Positions 7,883 through 15,994 of a stretch of 64,000 nt of DNA are shown here, in pieces. Numbering within the stretch: position 1 is the stretch's first letter; each line of letters begins with the position of its first letter. Position numbers and translations under genes: made by a program. Location of the stretch: positions 62,001-126,000 of the forward strand of contig QFXG01000009.1 in the NCBI GenBank assembly GCA_003402285.1, read 5' to 3'. The notes beneath the pieces are model-generated. The model was not told where the DNA came from, ran no database searches, and saw only the letters and a list, made by a program, of their open reading frames with translations. The stretch comes from Candidatus Nitrotoga sp. SPKER. GTDB taxonomy: Bacteria > Pseudomonadota > Gammaproteobacteria > Burkholderiales > Gallionellaceae.

Positions 7883-8785
7883 ATGTCATTCACTAAACCA
7901 GCCATAGACATTGACGCGCAAATCGTTTTACTGCGCGCACGCGGATTGACCATCACGGATGAAGACCGCGCCCATCATTACTTGCGCTTCATTGGCTATT
8001 ACCGGCTTTCTGGCTATGCGCTGGTTTTTCAGGTGAATTACAACACCGATGGTTCGCATCGCTTTCATCCCGGCACGAACTTTGATGACATCCTCGATCT
8101 TTACATTTTCGACCGCAAGCTACGCTTGGCCGTGCTGGATGCACTGGAACGCATAGAGGTTGCCATCCGCGCTTCGCTGTCGCACGAAATGAGCATAATC
8201 CACGGAACGCACTGGTTTATGAATGCCGCGCTATTCGTGCCCAATTATGACCACGCCAGTTTTTTGGAGCACGCGAAAAAGGAAATCGGACACGATCCGG
8301 CAAGGGCGCACGCCCGACAGGTCTTTATCCAGCACTATTACGACAAATACGGTGATCCCGAACTGCCGCCCTCATGGATGGTGTTCGAGGTGCTTTCATT
8401 TGGCACGGTATCGCAAGTATTCAAGAAGCTGAAACGCGAAAACCAGAAACCCATTGCCAAAGTATTTGGATTGGATGGAGGCGTATTGGCTTCATGGCTG
8501 CATGCCATTTCATATTTGCGCAACCTGGTCGCGCACCATCAGCGCCTTTGGAACCGGTCTTTCACCATCAAGCCGATTCCTGCCAAACGCTACGCCGACG
8601 ATTTGAAAGACCCGATGCGCTTTTATGCTCAAGCAGTGATCATTCAGGCATTATTAAAAATCATCGCGATAGATTCCCAATGGTCACAGCGCTTGGCTCA
8701 ACTCATGGCTGAACACCCCAAAGTGCCAATTCATCGCATGAAATTCCCCGCTGATTGGCAGACGCGCGAAATATGGCTACCGTAA
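7883..8785 (+). CDS. Abi_2/AbiF-like abortive-infection protein (HEPN RNase toxin candidate)
   Basis: A 300-residue protein from the ATG at 7883 (MSFTKPAIDIDAQIVLLRAR). A longer frame opens at TTG 7781, but that codon is the -35 box of a good promoter and the extra codons cross a terminator, so it is rejected. Family landmarks are the AHHYLRFIGYYRLSGY motif near residue 25, the FDRKLRLAVLDALERIEVAIR helix near residue 75, PPSWMVFEVLSFGTVS near 160 and the C-terminal RNLVAHH near 210. The last is an R-x4-H motif of HEPN ribonucleases. Abi_2 proteins abort phage infection, probably by RNA cleavage. The upstream terminator should keep expression low relative to the small RNA. It sits among tRNA fragments and an IS, consistent with transfer. 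Confidence 0.85.
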   Translation: MSFTKPAIDIDAQIVLLRARGLTITDEDRAHHYLRFIGYYRLSGYALVFQVNYNTDGSHRFHPGTNFDDILDLYIFDRKLRLAVLDALERIEVAIRASLSHEMSIIHGTHWFMNAALFVPNYDHASFLEHAKKEIGHDPARAHARQVFIQHYYDKYGDPELPPSWMVFEVLSFGTVSQVFKKLKRENQKPIAKVFGLDGGVLASWLHAISYLRNLVAHHQRLWNRSFTIKPIPAKRYADDLKDPMRFYAQAVIIQALLKIIAIDSQWSQRLAQLMAEHPKVPIHRMKFPADWQTREIWLP

Positions 8786-8889
8786 AATTTAAACTTGTAC
8801 TGTGCAAAACAAAACCGCGAAATGACCGACGAGTCAGTTCGGCTTTATATTCGAGGATCATAGTATTAGCGGAATTTTCTGTGTAATTC

Positions 8890-8919
8890 TTGTGTAATCG
8901 CGCCCGGAAAATTACACAA
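8890..8919. repeat. 9-bp inverted repeat downstream of the Abi gene
   Basis: TTGTGTAAT (8890-8898) and ATTACACAA (8911-8919) are perfect inverted copies around a 12-base spacer. A partial third copy (GTGTAATTC) lies just before. There is no T-tract, so it looks more like a protein-binding site than a terminator. It stands in an otherwise empty stretch from 8786 to 9023. Confidence 0.4.
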
Positions 8920-9023
8920 AACACCAGAATTCAGCAGAACTAAGGCTGGTGCTAGCAACCTGATTTATACATACAAATCAAACTATTGGGAACAATCTAG
9001 AAGCCATGATACAAACCAGCCCG

Positions 9024-9072
9024 AATACTCTTAATCCGTTGGTCGAGCGTTCGAGTCGCTCACAACCCACCA
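9024..9072 (+). other. tRNA 3'-half fragment (Lys-CTT-like), probable attachment-site remnant
   Basis: The stretch from ACTCTTAATCC through the T-arm (GAGCG-TTCGAGT-CGCTC, perfectly paired) to the CCACCA end has the form of the anticodon-loop-to-3'-end part of a tRNA. The anticodon-loop sequence CTCTTAA would read CTT. There is no D-arm or 5' acceptor strand upstream, so this is not an intact tRNA gene. tRNA 3' ends are the usual crossover sites of tyrosine-recombinase islands. Confidence 0.6.
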
Positions 9073-9187
9073 AAAAAATCAAGCGCTTATTATATACAAT
9101 AGTCTTTGCAATTTACCATAGTAGACCTATAGTAGACTTACCGAATAAAACAATAAACGCTATTTCGTTTGTGAAATTTTCGAATAG

Positions 9188-9236
9188 CTGACTCATAATC
9201 CTTTGGTCCGGGGTTCAAGTCCCTGACGACCCACCA
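9188..9236 (+). other. Second tRNA 3'-half fragment (Met-CAT-like), probable attachment-site remnant
   Basis: GACTCATAATCC, TTTGGTCC, the T-loop GTTCAAGT and the 3' end GACGACCCACCA form another tRNA 3' half. Its T-stem has one mismatch and no 5' half is present. It lies about 165 bases after the first fragment and shares its ACTC-x-TAATCC-x-TTGGTC core, so the two look like att sites left by successive integrations. Confidence 0.6.
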
Positions 9237-9244
9237 ATATATCA

Positions 9245-9279
9245 ATAGGTTAGCGCATTAACGGCTAACCTATTTTTAT
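9245..9279 (+). terminator. Strong intrinsic terminator after the tRNA fragment
   Basis: ATAGGTTAGC (9245-9254) pairs perfectly with GCTAACCTAT (9264-9273) around a 9-base loop, and a T-rich tract (TTTTTATTT) follows. It has the form of a tRNA-gene terminator carried with the 3' fragment. Confidence 0.7.
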
Positions 9280-9399
9280 TTAGTAGCCGTATAGTAGGCT
9301 ACTGAATGCGCTTGAGGTGATACCGACCTCTCCTTATTAAGCATTGAGCGGAGTCCGGTTTAGTGGACGGGCAAGTCGTATGAATTATGCCGCAGATTG

Positions 9400-10269
9400 T
9401 TATCTGCCGGCGTAAAACTGGTTAGCAAAATCGTCAGGTACTTGATTGCCGATTTTTGCATGACGTCGGATACGATTGTAGAACACCTCAATATATTCAA
9501 AGACCACCTGCCTAGCATGCTCACGAGTAGCAAAGCGGTAGTGATGCAGACTTGCTGTTTTGAGCGTGCCAAAAAAGCTCTCCATTGGGGCATTATCCCA
9601 ACAATTTCCTTTCCGGCTCATCGACGTTTGCATGCCAAAACTGACTTGCAGTGCACGGTATGCGCTGCTGCAATACTGGCTGCCACGGTCAGAGTGGTGC
9701 ATCAATCCAGGCTTTGGCTTTTTGCGCCAATACGCCGCACGCAATGCGTCCATCGCCAGTGTTTTGGTCATACGACTATCCATCGCCCAGCCGACGATTT
9801 CACAGGTGTGCAAATCTTTGATCGCTGCCAGAAAGAGCCAACCCTCGTCGGTTGGGATGTAGGTGATATCAGCCACCCAAACTTGATTGGGTGCGGTGCG
9901 AATAAACTGCCGATTCAGTAAATTCTCAGCGACTGGCAGATTATGCTTGGAGTCGGTGGTGACTCTGAACTTCTTTTTATGCATACAGCGGATGCCGTGC
10001 AACGTGCGCAGCCGCTTGATCCGGTTCAGCCCAGCAACCATGCCTTGGTCTATCAGCTCGTCCCGAATCTTCTTTGGGCCATATGTGCCGCGGCCGCATT
10101 GATGTGCCACCTTAATTGCAACCAACAGGCGCATATCTTCAAGTTTGCGCGGTGGCACGACTTTGCCGGTGCTCCATGCCTGATAGCCGCTCTTGGCAAC
10201 ATTGAGCAAATCGCATAGCTTGGCGACCGGATGCTGGTGACGGAGTTGATCAATCATGGCGTATTTCAC
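9400..10269 (-). CDS. IS3-family transposase OrfB (DDE integrase domain)
   Basis: A 289-residue transposase catalytic subunit. It has an HTH_21-type N-terminal region, then an rve/RNase-H-fold core. The catalytic acids are visible in WVADITYIP near residue 130, HHSDRGSQY near 190 and PMESFFGTLK near 228. It opens with a GTG whose last bases overlap the orfA stop (GTGA). That, together with the A-rich tract (TTAAAAAAAGC) near the end of orfA, suggests the usual IS3 -1 frameshift producing OrfAB. Confidence 0.92.
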   Translation of the reverse strand: MKYAMIDQLRHQHPVAKLCDLLNVAKSGYQAWSTGKVVPPRKLEDMRLLVAIKVAHQCGRGTYGPKKIRDELIDQGMVAGLNRIKRLRTLHGIRCMHKKKFRVTTDSKHNLPVAENLLNRQFIRTAPNQVWVADITYIPTDEGWLFLAAIKDLHTCEIVGWAMDSRMTKTLAMDALRAAYWRKKPKPGLMHHSDRGSQYCSSAYRALQVSFGMQTSMSRKGNCWDNAPMESFFGTLKTASLHHYRFATREHARQVVFEYIEVFYNRIRRHAKIGNQVPDDFANQFYAGR

Positions 10270-10565
10270 TTCGACTCCTTTGCAAAGAACGCCGTTGCTT
10301 TTTTTAAAATGTCGCGCTCAGTCTTCGCTATTGCCAACTCTCGTTCCAGCTCACGGATGCGTTGTTGATCTGGCGAGAGCTTTGATGCGCCAAGGCTGGA
10401 CTTGAGCTCACCACGCTCAAGCTGCGCAATCCAGGTGCGTAATGATTTGGTGGCAACGTCCAACTTTCTGCTGGCTTCCGCCAACGTCAGACCTTGCTCT
10501 GTAACTAACTTGATTGCTTCACGTTTAAATTCTGCCGTAAAAATACGACGTGGAATGCGTTCCAT
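10266..10565 (-). CDS. IS3-family transposase OrfA
   Basis: A 99-residue DNA-binding subunit with an HTH_Tnp_1 domain (RRIFTAEFKREAIKLV and LTLAEASRKLDVATKSLRTW) and a C-terminal leucine-zipper-like helix (IRELERELAIAKTERDILKK). The ATG at 10565 is chosen over an upstream TTG because an AGGAGA ribosome-binding site precedes it. It overlaps orfB by four bases. Confidence 0.9.
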   Translation of the reverse strand: MERIPRRIFTAEFKREAIKLVTEQGLTLAEASRKLDVATKSLRTWIAQLERGELKSSLGASKLSPDQQRIRELERELAIAKTERDILKKATAFFAKESK

Positions 10566-10673
10566 GGATTCTCCTGACAAGTTGATAAAGTAACATCAAC
10601 TTGCCCGTCCACAAAAGCGGGCCTCGCTCAGTTTGATAATCTTTGCTGTTATCAAGATACATGGAGCGATCGC

Positions 10674-10982
10674 TTATGCGGCAACTTCTCTCAATACCTC
10701 AGGGCGACGCTCAGCAATGGCAATGAGAGTTTTTGCCGCTCCACTTGGTTGTCTACGGCCTTGCTCCCATTCTTGAAGGGTGCGTAATGACACACCGAGT
10801 AATTTTGCGAACTCTGATTGGGACAGCCCTGATTTTTTTCTGGCGGAAATTACTGGCGACAATACTACTCGGCCTTTGCCCCCCATCATCTGGCGCACTG
10901 ACTTTAGCAACTCTGTGCCTAAATCTCGCGAAGCTTCGAATTTCTCCAGCTCTTTATCAGTCAATGGTTTTTTCGATTTCAT
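10674..10982 (-). CDS. HTH antitoxin of a HigBA/RelE-like toxin-antitoxin pair
   Basis: A 102-residue protein whose C-terminal half is an HTH_3/Xre domain (ISARKKSGLSQSEFAKLLG, then SLRTLQEWEQGRRQPSG), the HigA-type antitoxin arrangement. The N-terminal 45 residues would bind the toxin. It overlaps the end of the toxin gene by 26 bases, so the pair is translated from one mRNA in toxin-first order. The IS ends 44 bases from its stop codon; the gene itself is intact. Confidence 0.8.
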   Translation of the reverse strand: MKSKKPLTDKELEKFEASRDLGTELLKSVRQMMGGKGRVVLSPVISARKKSGLSQSEFAKLLGVSLRTLQEWEQGRRQPSGAAKTLIAIAERRPEVLREVAA

Positions 10983-11277
10983 GTTTTACCTTTCGTAATT
11001 GATCGCCGCTAATCGAGTCCAGCTTACTCTTTGCATAAATTAAAATAAGCCAGATTTCACCGTTAGCCATTCGATTGAAATAAATCACGCGAACTCCGCC
11101 AGATTTTCCCGATCCCTGCCGAGACCATCGTACTTTCCTTACTCCGCCGGAATCGCGAACTACATCACCGGCATTAGGATTTTCAGCAATGAATACTTGG
11201 AATGCCTCATATTCCTTTTCAGTCCAATACAGCGGCCAGAGATATTCAAATTCTTCAGTCTCAACTATCGTGCGCAT
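10957..11277 (-). CDS. RelE/HigB-like toxin
   Basis: A RelE-fold toxin of about 106 residues, probably an mRNA interferase acting at the ribosome. The family features are the central GVRKVRWSRQGSGKSGGVRV stretch followed by IYFNRMANGEIWLILIYAKS and a C-terminal helix. The start is uncertain. The frame opens at TTG 11295, but an in-frame ATG lies at 11277, and a TTGACA box at 11306-11311 suggests the promoter sits just upstream of it, leaving almost no leader. Confidence 0.75.
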   Translation of the reverse strand: MRTIVETEEFEYLWPLYWTEKEYEAFQVFIAENPNAGDVVRDSGGVRKVRWSRQGSGKSGGVRVIYFNRMANGEIWLILIYAKSKLDSISGDQLRKVKHEIEKTID

Positions 11278-11312
11278 AGGTGTATTGTCCGTCAATGACG
11301 TATATTGTCAAG

Positions 11313-11741
11313 TTATTTTACTGCTCCTTTTTTGGGTAGAGTGATTATTTCAGCAGAGGGTTCAAGTCCAACGCACTTGAGCAAATAGTTGGTAATTGTA
11401 TGCATAGGTTCTCTCAATCGTTCTACGTCATTGATGATGTAACCGGCAGTGACGTCATTATTCATTTTATGATTTAAAAGATGCTTCAATGAATAGGCTG
11501 AAATATCTTGGCTTTCAGCGATAGTAATGAAGGTGTGGCGAAAGTCATGGATCGTAAAGGAAACGCCAGATTCTTGAATTACTTTTGCCATTTGTTTGCG
11601 CTGTTCTGTGATGTGTCGGATCCCTCCTGATCCTGGAAAAACATACTCGTTTAACTCAATGCCTTTTCTTTGCTGAAAAAGATTAAAAAGAAAGTCGGAT
11701 AACGGTAAAGAATGATCCATGTGGTTTTTTGTGTCAGTCAC
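11313..11741 (-). pseudogene. Tyrosine-recombinase (phage integrase) C-terminal remnant
   Basis: The frame contains the catalytic C-terminal boxes of a tyrosine integrase, HDFRHTFITIAESQ and LKHLLNHKMNNDVTAGYI: the box II H-x-x-R, a later H and the terminal Y. The preceding TDTKNHMDHSLPLS strand is the usual one. The core-binding domain and the first catalytic arginine are missing. The frame stays open a little further upstream, then meets the end of the ABC permease gene, so the 5' part was lost by rearrangement. It is presumably the integrase that used one of the nearby tRNA sites. Confidence 0.75.
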
Positions 11742-11802
11742 TTTTAATGTCTTGAGCCGCGAACCCTCGTTGTTACAATTCAGACAATCGCGCGGTTTAC
11801 CA

Positions 11803-12936
11803 TTAATCCAACGTCTTGCGGTACGTGATCACCGCGAAAGTCATTACCACGACCATAAACATCAACATCGGCCATATGCTCGGCCACAGCTCGACCCAGC
11901 TGTTGCCCTTCAACAAGATGCCACGCACCGCACGCATAAAATAAGTGGCCGGAATCATCGAGCCGATGGCTTGGGCCCACTGGGGCATACCTTGAAAGGG
12001 AAACATAAATCCTGATATAAGTATTGATGGCATAAAATAAAAAATTGTCAGCTGCACGGCTTGAAGCTGATTCTTTGCAATCGACGAAAGCGTGATGCCA
12101 ACCATGAGATTGGCGGCGATAAAGAAGAGCGCCACCACATACAGCACAGCAACGCTGCCAACGAATGGTACTTCGAACAAATAGCGTGCTGCCAAAAGAA
12201 TGATCGTTATCTGAATCAAGCCGATGAAAACGTAGGGAACAATCTTGCCAGTTATGACTTCTATCGGCTTCCCCGGCATGGACAGTAGATTTTCCATCGT
12301 GCCGCGCTCGCGCTCACGCGTTATCGCCAAGCCAGTCATCATCACCATGGTCATCGTCAGAATGACTCCCATTAGTCCCGGCACAATGTTGTGCTGGGTA
12401 AGTCCCTCAGGGTTGTAGAGCTTATGCACACGCACGTCGAACGGTGGCGCGCCGCTCCCGAGCGAGGCGAGCACTCCTTTGAAGTCCTTTTTGGCGACGG
12501 ATGCGGTAAGTTCGCGTACCGAGGCGATCGCTGCGCTGGCAGCCATCGGATCGGTTGCATCCACCTCAATCAGAAGCGCCGGGCGCTCACCGCGCAATAG
12601 CTTGCGGGTGAAATCAGTGGGGAAATTAACCACGAACTGTACTTTACCCTGAGCAAGTGCGGCTCGCGCGGCTTGCTCGTTCGGCAGCTCCGCAACGAAT
12701 TCAAAGTAACCACTCATCTTCATTGCCGCGAGATAGCTACGTGTGAATTCACTTTGTTCGGAAATCACAACTGCCGTAGGAAGATGTTTGGGATCGGAAT
12801 TGATGGCATACCCAAAGAGCAGCAGCTGGATGATGGGTAGGCCGACGATCATGGCGAAGGTGACGCGATCACGCTTGAGTTGCAGGAATTCTTTGAGAAC
12901 GATTGCCCACCAGCGCGAAAACGAAAAGTGATCCAT
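11803..12936 (-). CDS. ABC-2-type transporter permease
   Basis: A 377-residue membrane protein of the YhhJ/YbhR type. It has one N-terminal membrane helix (AMIVGLPIIQLLLFGYAI), a long periplasmic domain from about residue 55 to 175, then five C-terminal helices. These include the conserved TRERERGTMENLLSMP loop near residue 215, which contacts the ATPase. It exports small molecules with the ATPase and the HlyD protein encoded just upstream. Its start codon overlaps the stop of the ATPase gene by one base. Only one permease gene is present, so it probably works as a homodimer. Its stop is next to the integrase remnant, which marks the edge of rearrangement. Confidence 0.88.
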   Translation of the reverse strand: MDHFSFSRWWAIVLKEFLQLKRDRVTFAMIVGLPIIQLLLFGYAINSDPKHLPTAVVISEQSEFTRSYLAAMKMSGYFEFVAELPNEQAARAALAQGKVQFVVNFPTDFTRKLLRGERPALLIEVDATDPMAASAAIASVRELTASVAKKDFKGVLASLGSGAPPFDVRVHKLYNPEGLTQHNIVPGLMGVILTMTMVMMTGLAITRERERGTMENLLSMPGKPIEVITGKIVPYVFIGLIQITIILLAARYLFEVPFVGSVAVLYVVALFFIAANLMVGITLSSIAKNQLQAVQLTIFYFMPSILISGFMFPFQGMPQWAQAIGSMIPATYFMRAVRGILLKGNSWVELWPSIWPMLMFMVVVMTFAVITYRKTLD

Positions 12937-13880
12937 TACCTTGCCCCGTAATTGTCAGACGAGGTATTCATCAGGTGAATGAAGACATCTTCCAATCCCG
13001 TCTGAGCAGGCTCGATGTGCCAAGAGGTGCCTATCATCGCATGGCGCAATGCTGCATCAAGCGCTGTAGCGTCCCGACTGGTGACGTGCAAAGCCGAGCC
13101 GAAGGCAGCAATCTGCTCAACACCCGGTTCGCCACGCAGCTTGGCGGCAATGGCGGGAAGATCCCGTCCGGTCACCGCCCAAGTAGTCAGGCCTTGGCTG
13201 TCGATGATCTCCTGCGCCGTGCCCCGCGCCATAAGTTTGCCATAAGCGATGTAGGCAAGCTTGTGACAGCGTTCGGCTTCATCCATGTAATGCGTACTCA
13301 CCAGGATCGAAATACCACGCGCTGCCAGGGCGTACAATTCCTCCCAGAATTCACGGCGCGCCTTAGGATCAACACCTGCGGTGGGTTCGTCAAGGAGTAG
13401 CAATTCAGGCTTGTGCAGCATGCAGGCAGCGAGAGCGAGGCGTTGTTTCCAGCCACCCGATAACGATCCGGCAAGCTGCGTTGAGCGTGCAGTCAAATTC
13501 AGCCCCTCAAGCACCTGATCAACCGCCTCGCGGCGCGATGCCATCTTGTACATACGCGCGACAAAATCCAGATTTTCGCGAATAGTCAAATCCTCCCAAA
13601 AGGAAAAACGTTGCGTCATATAACCGACGCGGCGCTTGATCTGCTCACTCTCGCGACGTATATCATAGCCAAGACAAATACCTGAGCCGGAATCAGGCGT
13701 AAGCAGGCCACACATCATACGAATTGACGTAGTCTTGCCGCTACCATTGGGCCCGAGAAAACCAAGAATTTCTCCACGGTTTGCCCGAAGCGACAAGTCG
13801 TTTACAACGTGCTTATCTCCAAAGTGTTTGTTCAGCCCACGCACGTCAATCGCGGGATCATCTTCTGACTGGGAGTTCAT
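12936..13880 (-). CDS. ABC transporter ATP-binding protein
   Basis: A single-domain ATPase of 314 residues. The Walker A motif GPNGSGKTTSIRMM is near residue 43, the signature LSGGWKQRL near 140, Walker B LLLLDEPTAGVDP near 160 and the H-loop STHYMDEAERC near 194. The extra C-terminal ~90 residues resemble the accessory domain of drug-export ATPases. It energises the permease encoded next to it. It overlaps the HlyD gene by four bases (ATGA), so the three genes form a translationally coupled operon. Confidence 0.92.
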   Translation of the reverse strand: MNSQSEDDPAIDVRGLNKHFGDKHVVNDLSLRANRGEILGFLGPNGSGKTTSIRMMCGLLTPDSGSGICLGYDIRRESEQIKRRVGYMTQRFSFWEDLTIRENLDFVARMYKMASRREAVDQVLEGLNLTARSTQLAGSLSGGWKQRLALAACMLHKPELLLLDEPTAGVDPKARREFWEELYALAARGISILVSTHYMDEAERCHKLAYIAYGKLMARGTAQEIIDSQGLTTWAVTGRDLPAIAAKLRGEPGVEQIAAFGSALHVTSRDATALDAALRHAMIGTSWHIEPAQTGLEDVFIHLMNTSSDNYGAR

Positions 13881-14827
13881 TTCAACGTCACTGCAACCGG
13901 CTGACCTGGGCGTAACCGAACCGCATTCTCAACCGCGGGATGCGCCTCCACCATGAACACCATTTTCGCGCGGTTCTCGTTACTGTAGATAACCGGAGGG
14001 GTGTATTCCGGATCGTTTGAAATATAGGTCACTGTCGCCGGCACATCGGCAGCGCAGCCATCGCAGTGCAAAGCGACTGTACGACCGGGCTTGATTCCAC
14101 CAGCAATAACTTCAGGAACAAAGAAGCGCACTTTTATATTTTTCGGCGGCAGCAGGCGCACCACAGGGCTACCCGCCGACACCCATTCGCCTTCGCGATA
14201 CATGGTATCAGCTACCAACCCTGCTTCACTTGCAGCCAGATGCTTTTGATCAAGCCGCCAGTCCAACTGGCTCGTCGCAGCCTGCGCTGCAGCAACCTGA
14301 GCGTTTTGCGCACGGATCTGATCATCGCGTGCCGGCAGTCGGGACACCTCCAACAACTCCGTGAACTCGCGCACTCGCGCCATCTTAATCGCATAATTCG
14401 CGCGGGAATCCTCGAGCTGCGCGCGGGCGATGCCGCCAACCTTGAATTGCGCCTCGTCGCGCTTGAGTTGCTGCGCAGCTTGCTCTTTAGCTGCACGGGC
14501 TTGGATAAGCTGCGCAGTGACGACACCAATCTCGGCCTTACGCTTGCCCAGCTTTAGATCGGCAAGCTGGGCTTCAATGACTTTCAGCTGCTCCTCAGCT
14601 TGTACCTTGGCTGCATTTTCTTCCACCGCCTCCAACCTGAAAAGAGGTGCTCCGACTGCGATCGTCTGCCCGCGCTGCACGAGGAGACTTTCGAGCCGAC
14701 CACCGACTGGCGAAGCAACGTATACATACTCACCCTCAACATAGCCTTGATAAGTGGATGACTGTTCTTGGCTGCAACCTGCAAGGAGTCCCAAACTGAT
14801 CGAAAATGCGATAATTATGTAACGCAT
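13877..14827 (-). CDS. HlyD/RND-type membrane-fusion lipoprotein of an ABC exporter
   Basis: A 316-residue periplasmic adaptor. The signal sequence ends in a lipobox (LLAGC, Cys at residue 18). A biotinyl-lipoyl-like half (VASPVGGRLESLLVQRGQ) follows, then a long coiled-coil hairpin rich in Ala, Gln and Glu (residues 75-200), then the second lipoyl half and beta-barrel (RFFVPEVIAGGIKPG). It would bridge the ABC permease to an outer-membrane channel such as a TolC homologue; none is encoded here. It is the first gene of the operon. The substrate is unknown. Confidence 0.88.
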   Translation of the reverse strand: MRYIIIAFSISLGLLAGCSQEQSSTYQGYVEGEYVYVASPVGGRLESLLVQRGQTIAVGAPLFRLEAVEENAAKVQAEEQLKVIEAQLADLKLGKRKAEIGVVTAQLIQARAAKEQAAQQLKRDEAQFKVGGIARAQLEDSRANYAIKMARVREFTELLEVSRLPARDDQIRAQNAQVAAAQAATSQLDWRLDQKHLAASEAGLVADTMYREGEWVSAGSPVVRLLPPKNIKVRFFVPEVIAGGIKPGRTVALHCDGCAADVPATVTYISNDPEYTPPVIYSNENRAKMVFMVEAHPAVENAVRLRPGQPVAVTLK

Positions 14828-15175
14828 GCGGACGTCTCATTTAAAAATGCTGTTCATTACTTTACTCTCACTCAAGAGAATAACAGCTTAATATGCTCAA
14901 TGCCTCGAAGAATAAAAGAGCCTAAGATGCTGCGTATCCTGCCTTGTAGACAACTTCAAACCGGGGCATACTGCAAAAATTAATCTATCTCAGATAGAAA
15001 ATTCTGATCAAACATCATATAAAGATACCAACATGACCGTTGGTATCTTGGTGTAAAAGCTCTATGATCAGCGATGCACACCCATCAAATCAGGCCCTGG
15101 AAACCCAAGAGATCGTTACTATAAATATACAGATGGTGAAAAATATAGAGCACTGGATAAAAAAAGGACAAAATC
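14828..15175. other. Intergenic region between the exporter operon and a small lipoprotein gene
   Basis: About 350 bases separate divergent transcription units. It is AT-rich and probably holds both promoters. I saw no convincing ORF, tRNA or terminator. Confidence 0.4.
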
Positions 15176-15424
15176 ATGAAACTCATAACATTAATCGCCT
15201 TGATGAGCCTCACCAGCTGTGCTGCTAAACCTGACCATACCCCGCTTCAACTAAGCGAACAAGAAAAAAAGAATCGATCTACCTGTATGGACAAAGTAGC
15301 AAAAGACATGTCTAGCAACCCAACCAGATATGGAATGGAAAGCAGCACTATCAACGAATCCAATATTTCTCTGCGCGAGGGTGAGCTAATAAATCTTTGC
15401 ATGAAAGCAAAGGGAGTTTATTAA
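15176..15424 (+). CDS. Small lipoprotein, function unknown
   Basis: An 82-residue protein with a lipoprotein signal (MKLITLIALMSLTSC, Cys at residue 15) and a short polar mature part with two further cysteines (TCMDKVAKD and LCMKAKG) that could form a disulfide. A good ribosome-binding site (AAAGGAC) precedes the ATG. The family is not recognised. It would be anchored to the outer or inner membrane on the periplasmic side. Confidence 0.65.
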   Translation: MKLITLIALMSLTSCAAKPDHTPLQLSEQEKKNRSTCMDKVAKDMSSNPTRYGMESSTINESNISLREGELINLCMKAKGVY

Positions 15425-15516
15425 GCCCGCATGAAATCTAAAAAAATATGCCGGAGAACGGTTAACTCTCCTGCTCATGAATACAAGGCGTTTTTATAAA
15501 AATCGACTAAAATTTT

Positions 15517-15954
15517 ATGAATTTATTTGACTCTGACGAAGTAAAAAAACGCGTAGATAAAGTTTGGGAGCGGGTCTTTTTAAACTGTAATTCCGTATTA
15601 AGACAATCAAAAATTTACGGTTTTTATTGCTGCCAAGAAGTACCGCATCCCAATATGCATGCACTCATCGTTCATTTGAACATTTTTTCTGCAGTAATGA
15701 ATATTTTGGTCACACAAGGAATGGAGACCGGCGTAGATTACGACCAAACAAGATTAATTTTAAACGCTAAAGAGCAATTAACAAAAATGGAACGTGTGGC
15801 CGCCGCAATAACTGCAAATAATAAACAAGACTACCAGAGGGCAATTCAAGATATAGAAAAGAAAACCTCATTGAAGCTTGCACCGTTATTAATTACAGAC
15901 AAATTGCTACTGCTTGAATCAAAAAAACGGTCCGCTATTGATAAGCCAGTTTAA
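15517..15954 (+). CDS. Hypothetical protein
   Basis: A 145-residue soluble, mostly helical protein that I do not recognise. It has no signal peptide. Three cysteines lie in the first 40 residues (NCNSVL and YCCQEV), and the C-terminal half is charged and helical. The codon use is AT-rich like its neighbours. No clear ribosome-binding site is visible. It lies 92 bases after the small lipoprotein gene and before the riboswitch-controlled exporter. Confidence 0.5.
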   Translation: MNLFDSDEVKKRVDKVWERVFLNCNSVLRQSKIYGFYCCQEVPHPNMHALIVHLNIFSAVMNILVTQGMETGVDYDQTRLILNAKEQLTKMERVAAAITANNKQDYQRAIQDIEKKTSLKLAPLLITDKLLLLESKKRSAIDKPV

Positions 15955-15994
15955 ATATTAAGCTGCGTAGATACGTACTGTACTCATTGAATAA

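Larger units (their letters stand above)
9345..10630. mobile_element. IS3-family insertion sequence, about 1.29 kb
   Basis: The element is bounded by imperfect 32-base inverted repeats starting TGAGCG. The left end is at 9345-9376 and the right end at 10599-10630. They match at 27 of 32 positions, including a perfect GTGGACGGGCAAGT inner block. It carries overlapping orfA and orfB transposase frames on the minus strand. No convincing 3-4-base target duplication flanks it (CAT on the left, GTT on the right). Both frames look intact. Confidence 0.88.

Noticed and set aside
9006-9191. Plus-strand 61-codon ORF over the tRNA fragment
   Set aside because: It is translated from the tRNA remnant and has no protein-like features.
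9345-10630. Target-site duplication of the IS3 element
   Set aside because: The bases directly outside the inverted repeats differ (CAT against GTT), so none is claimed.
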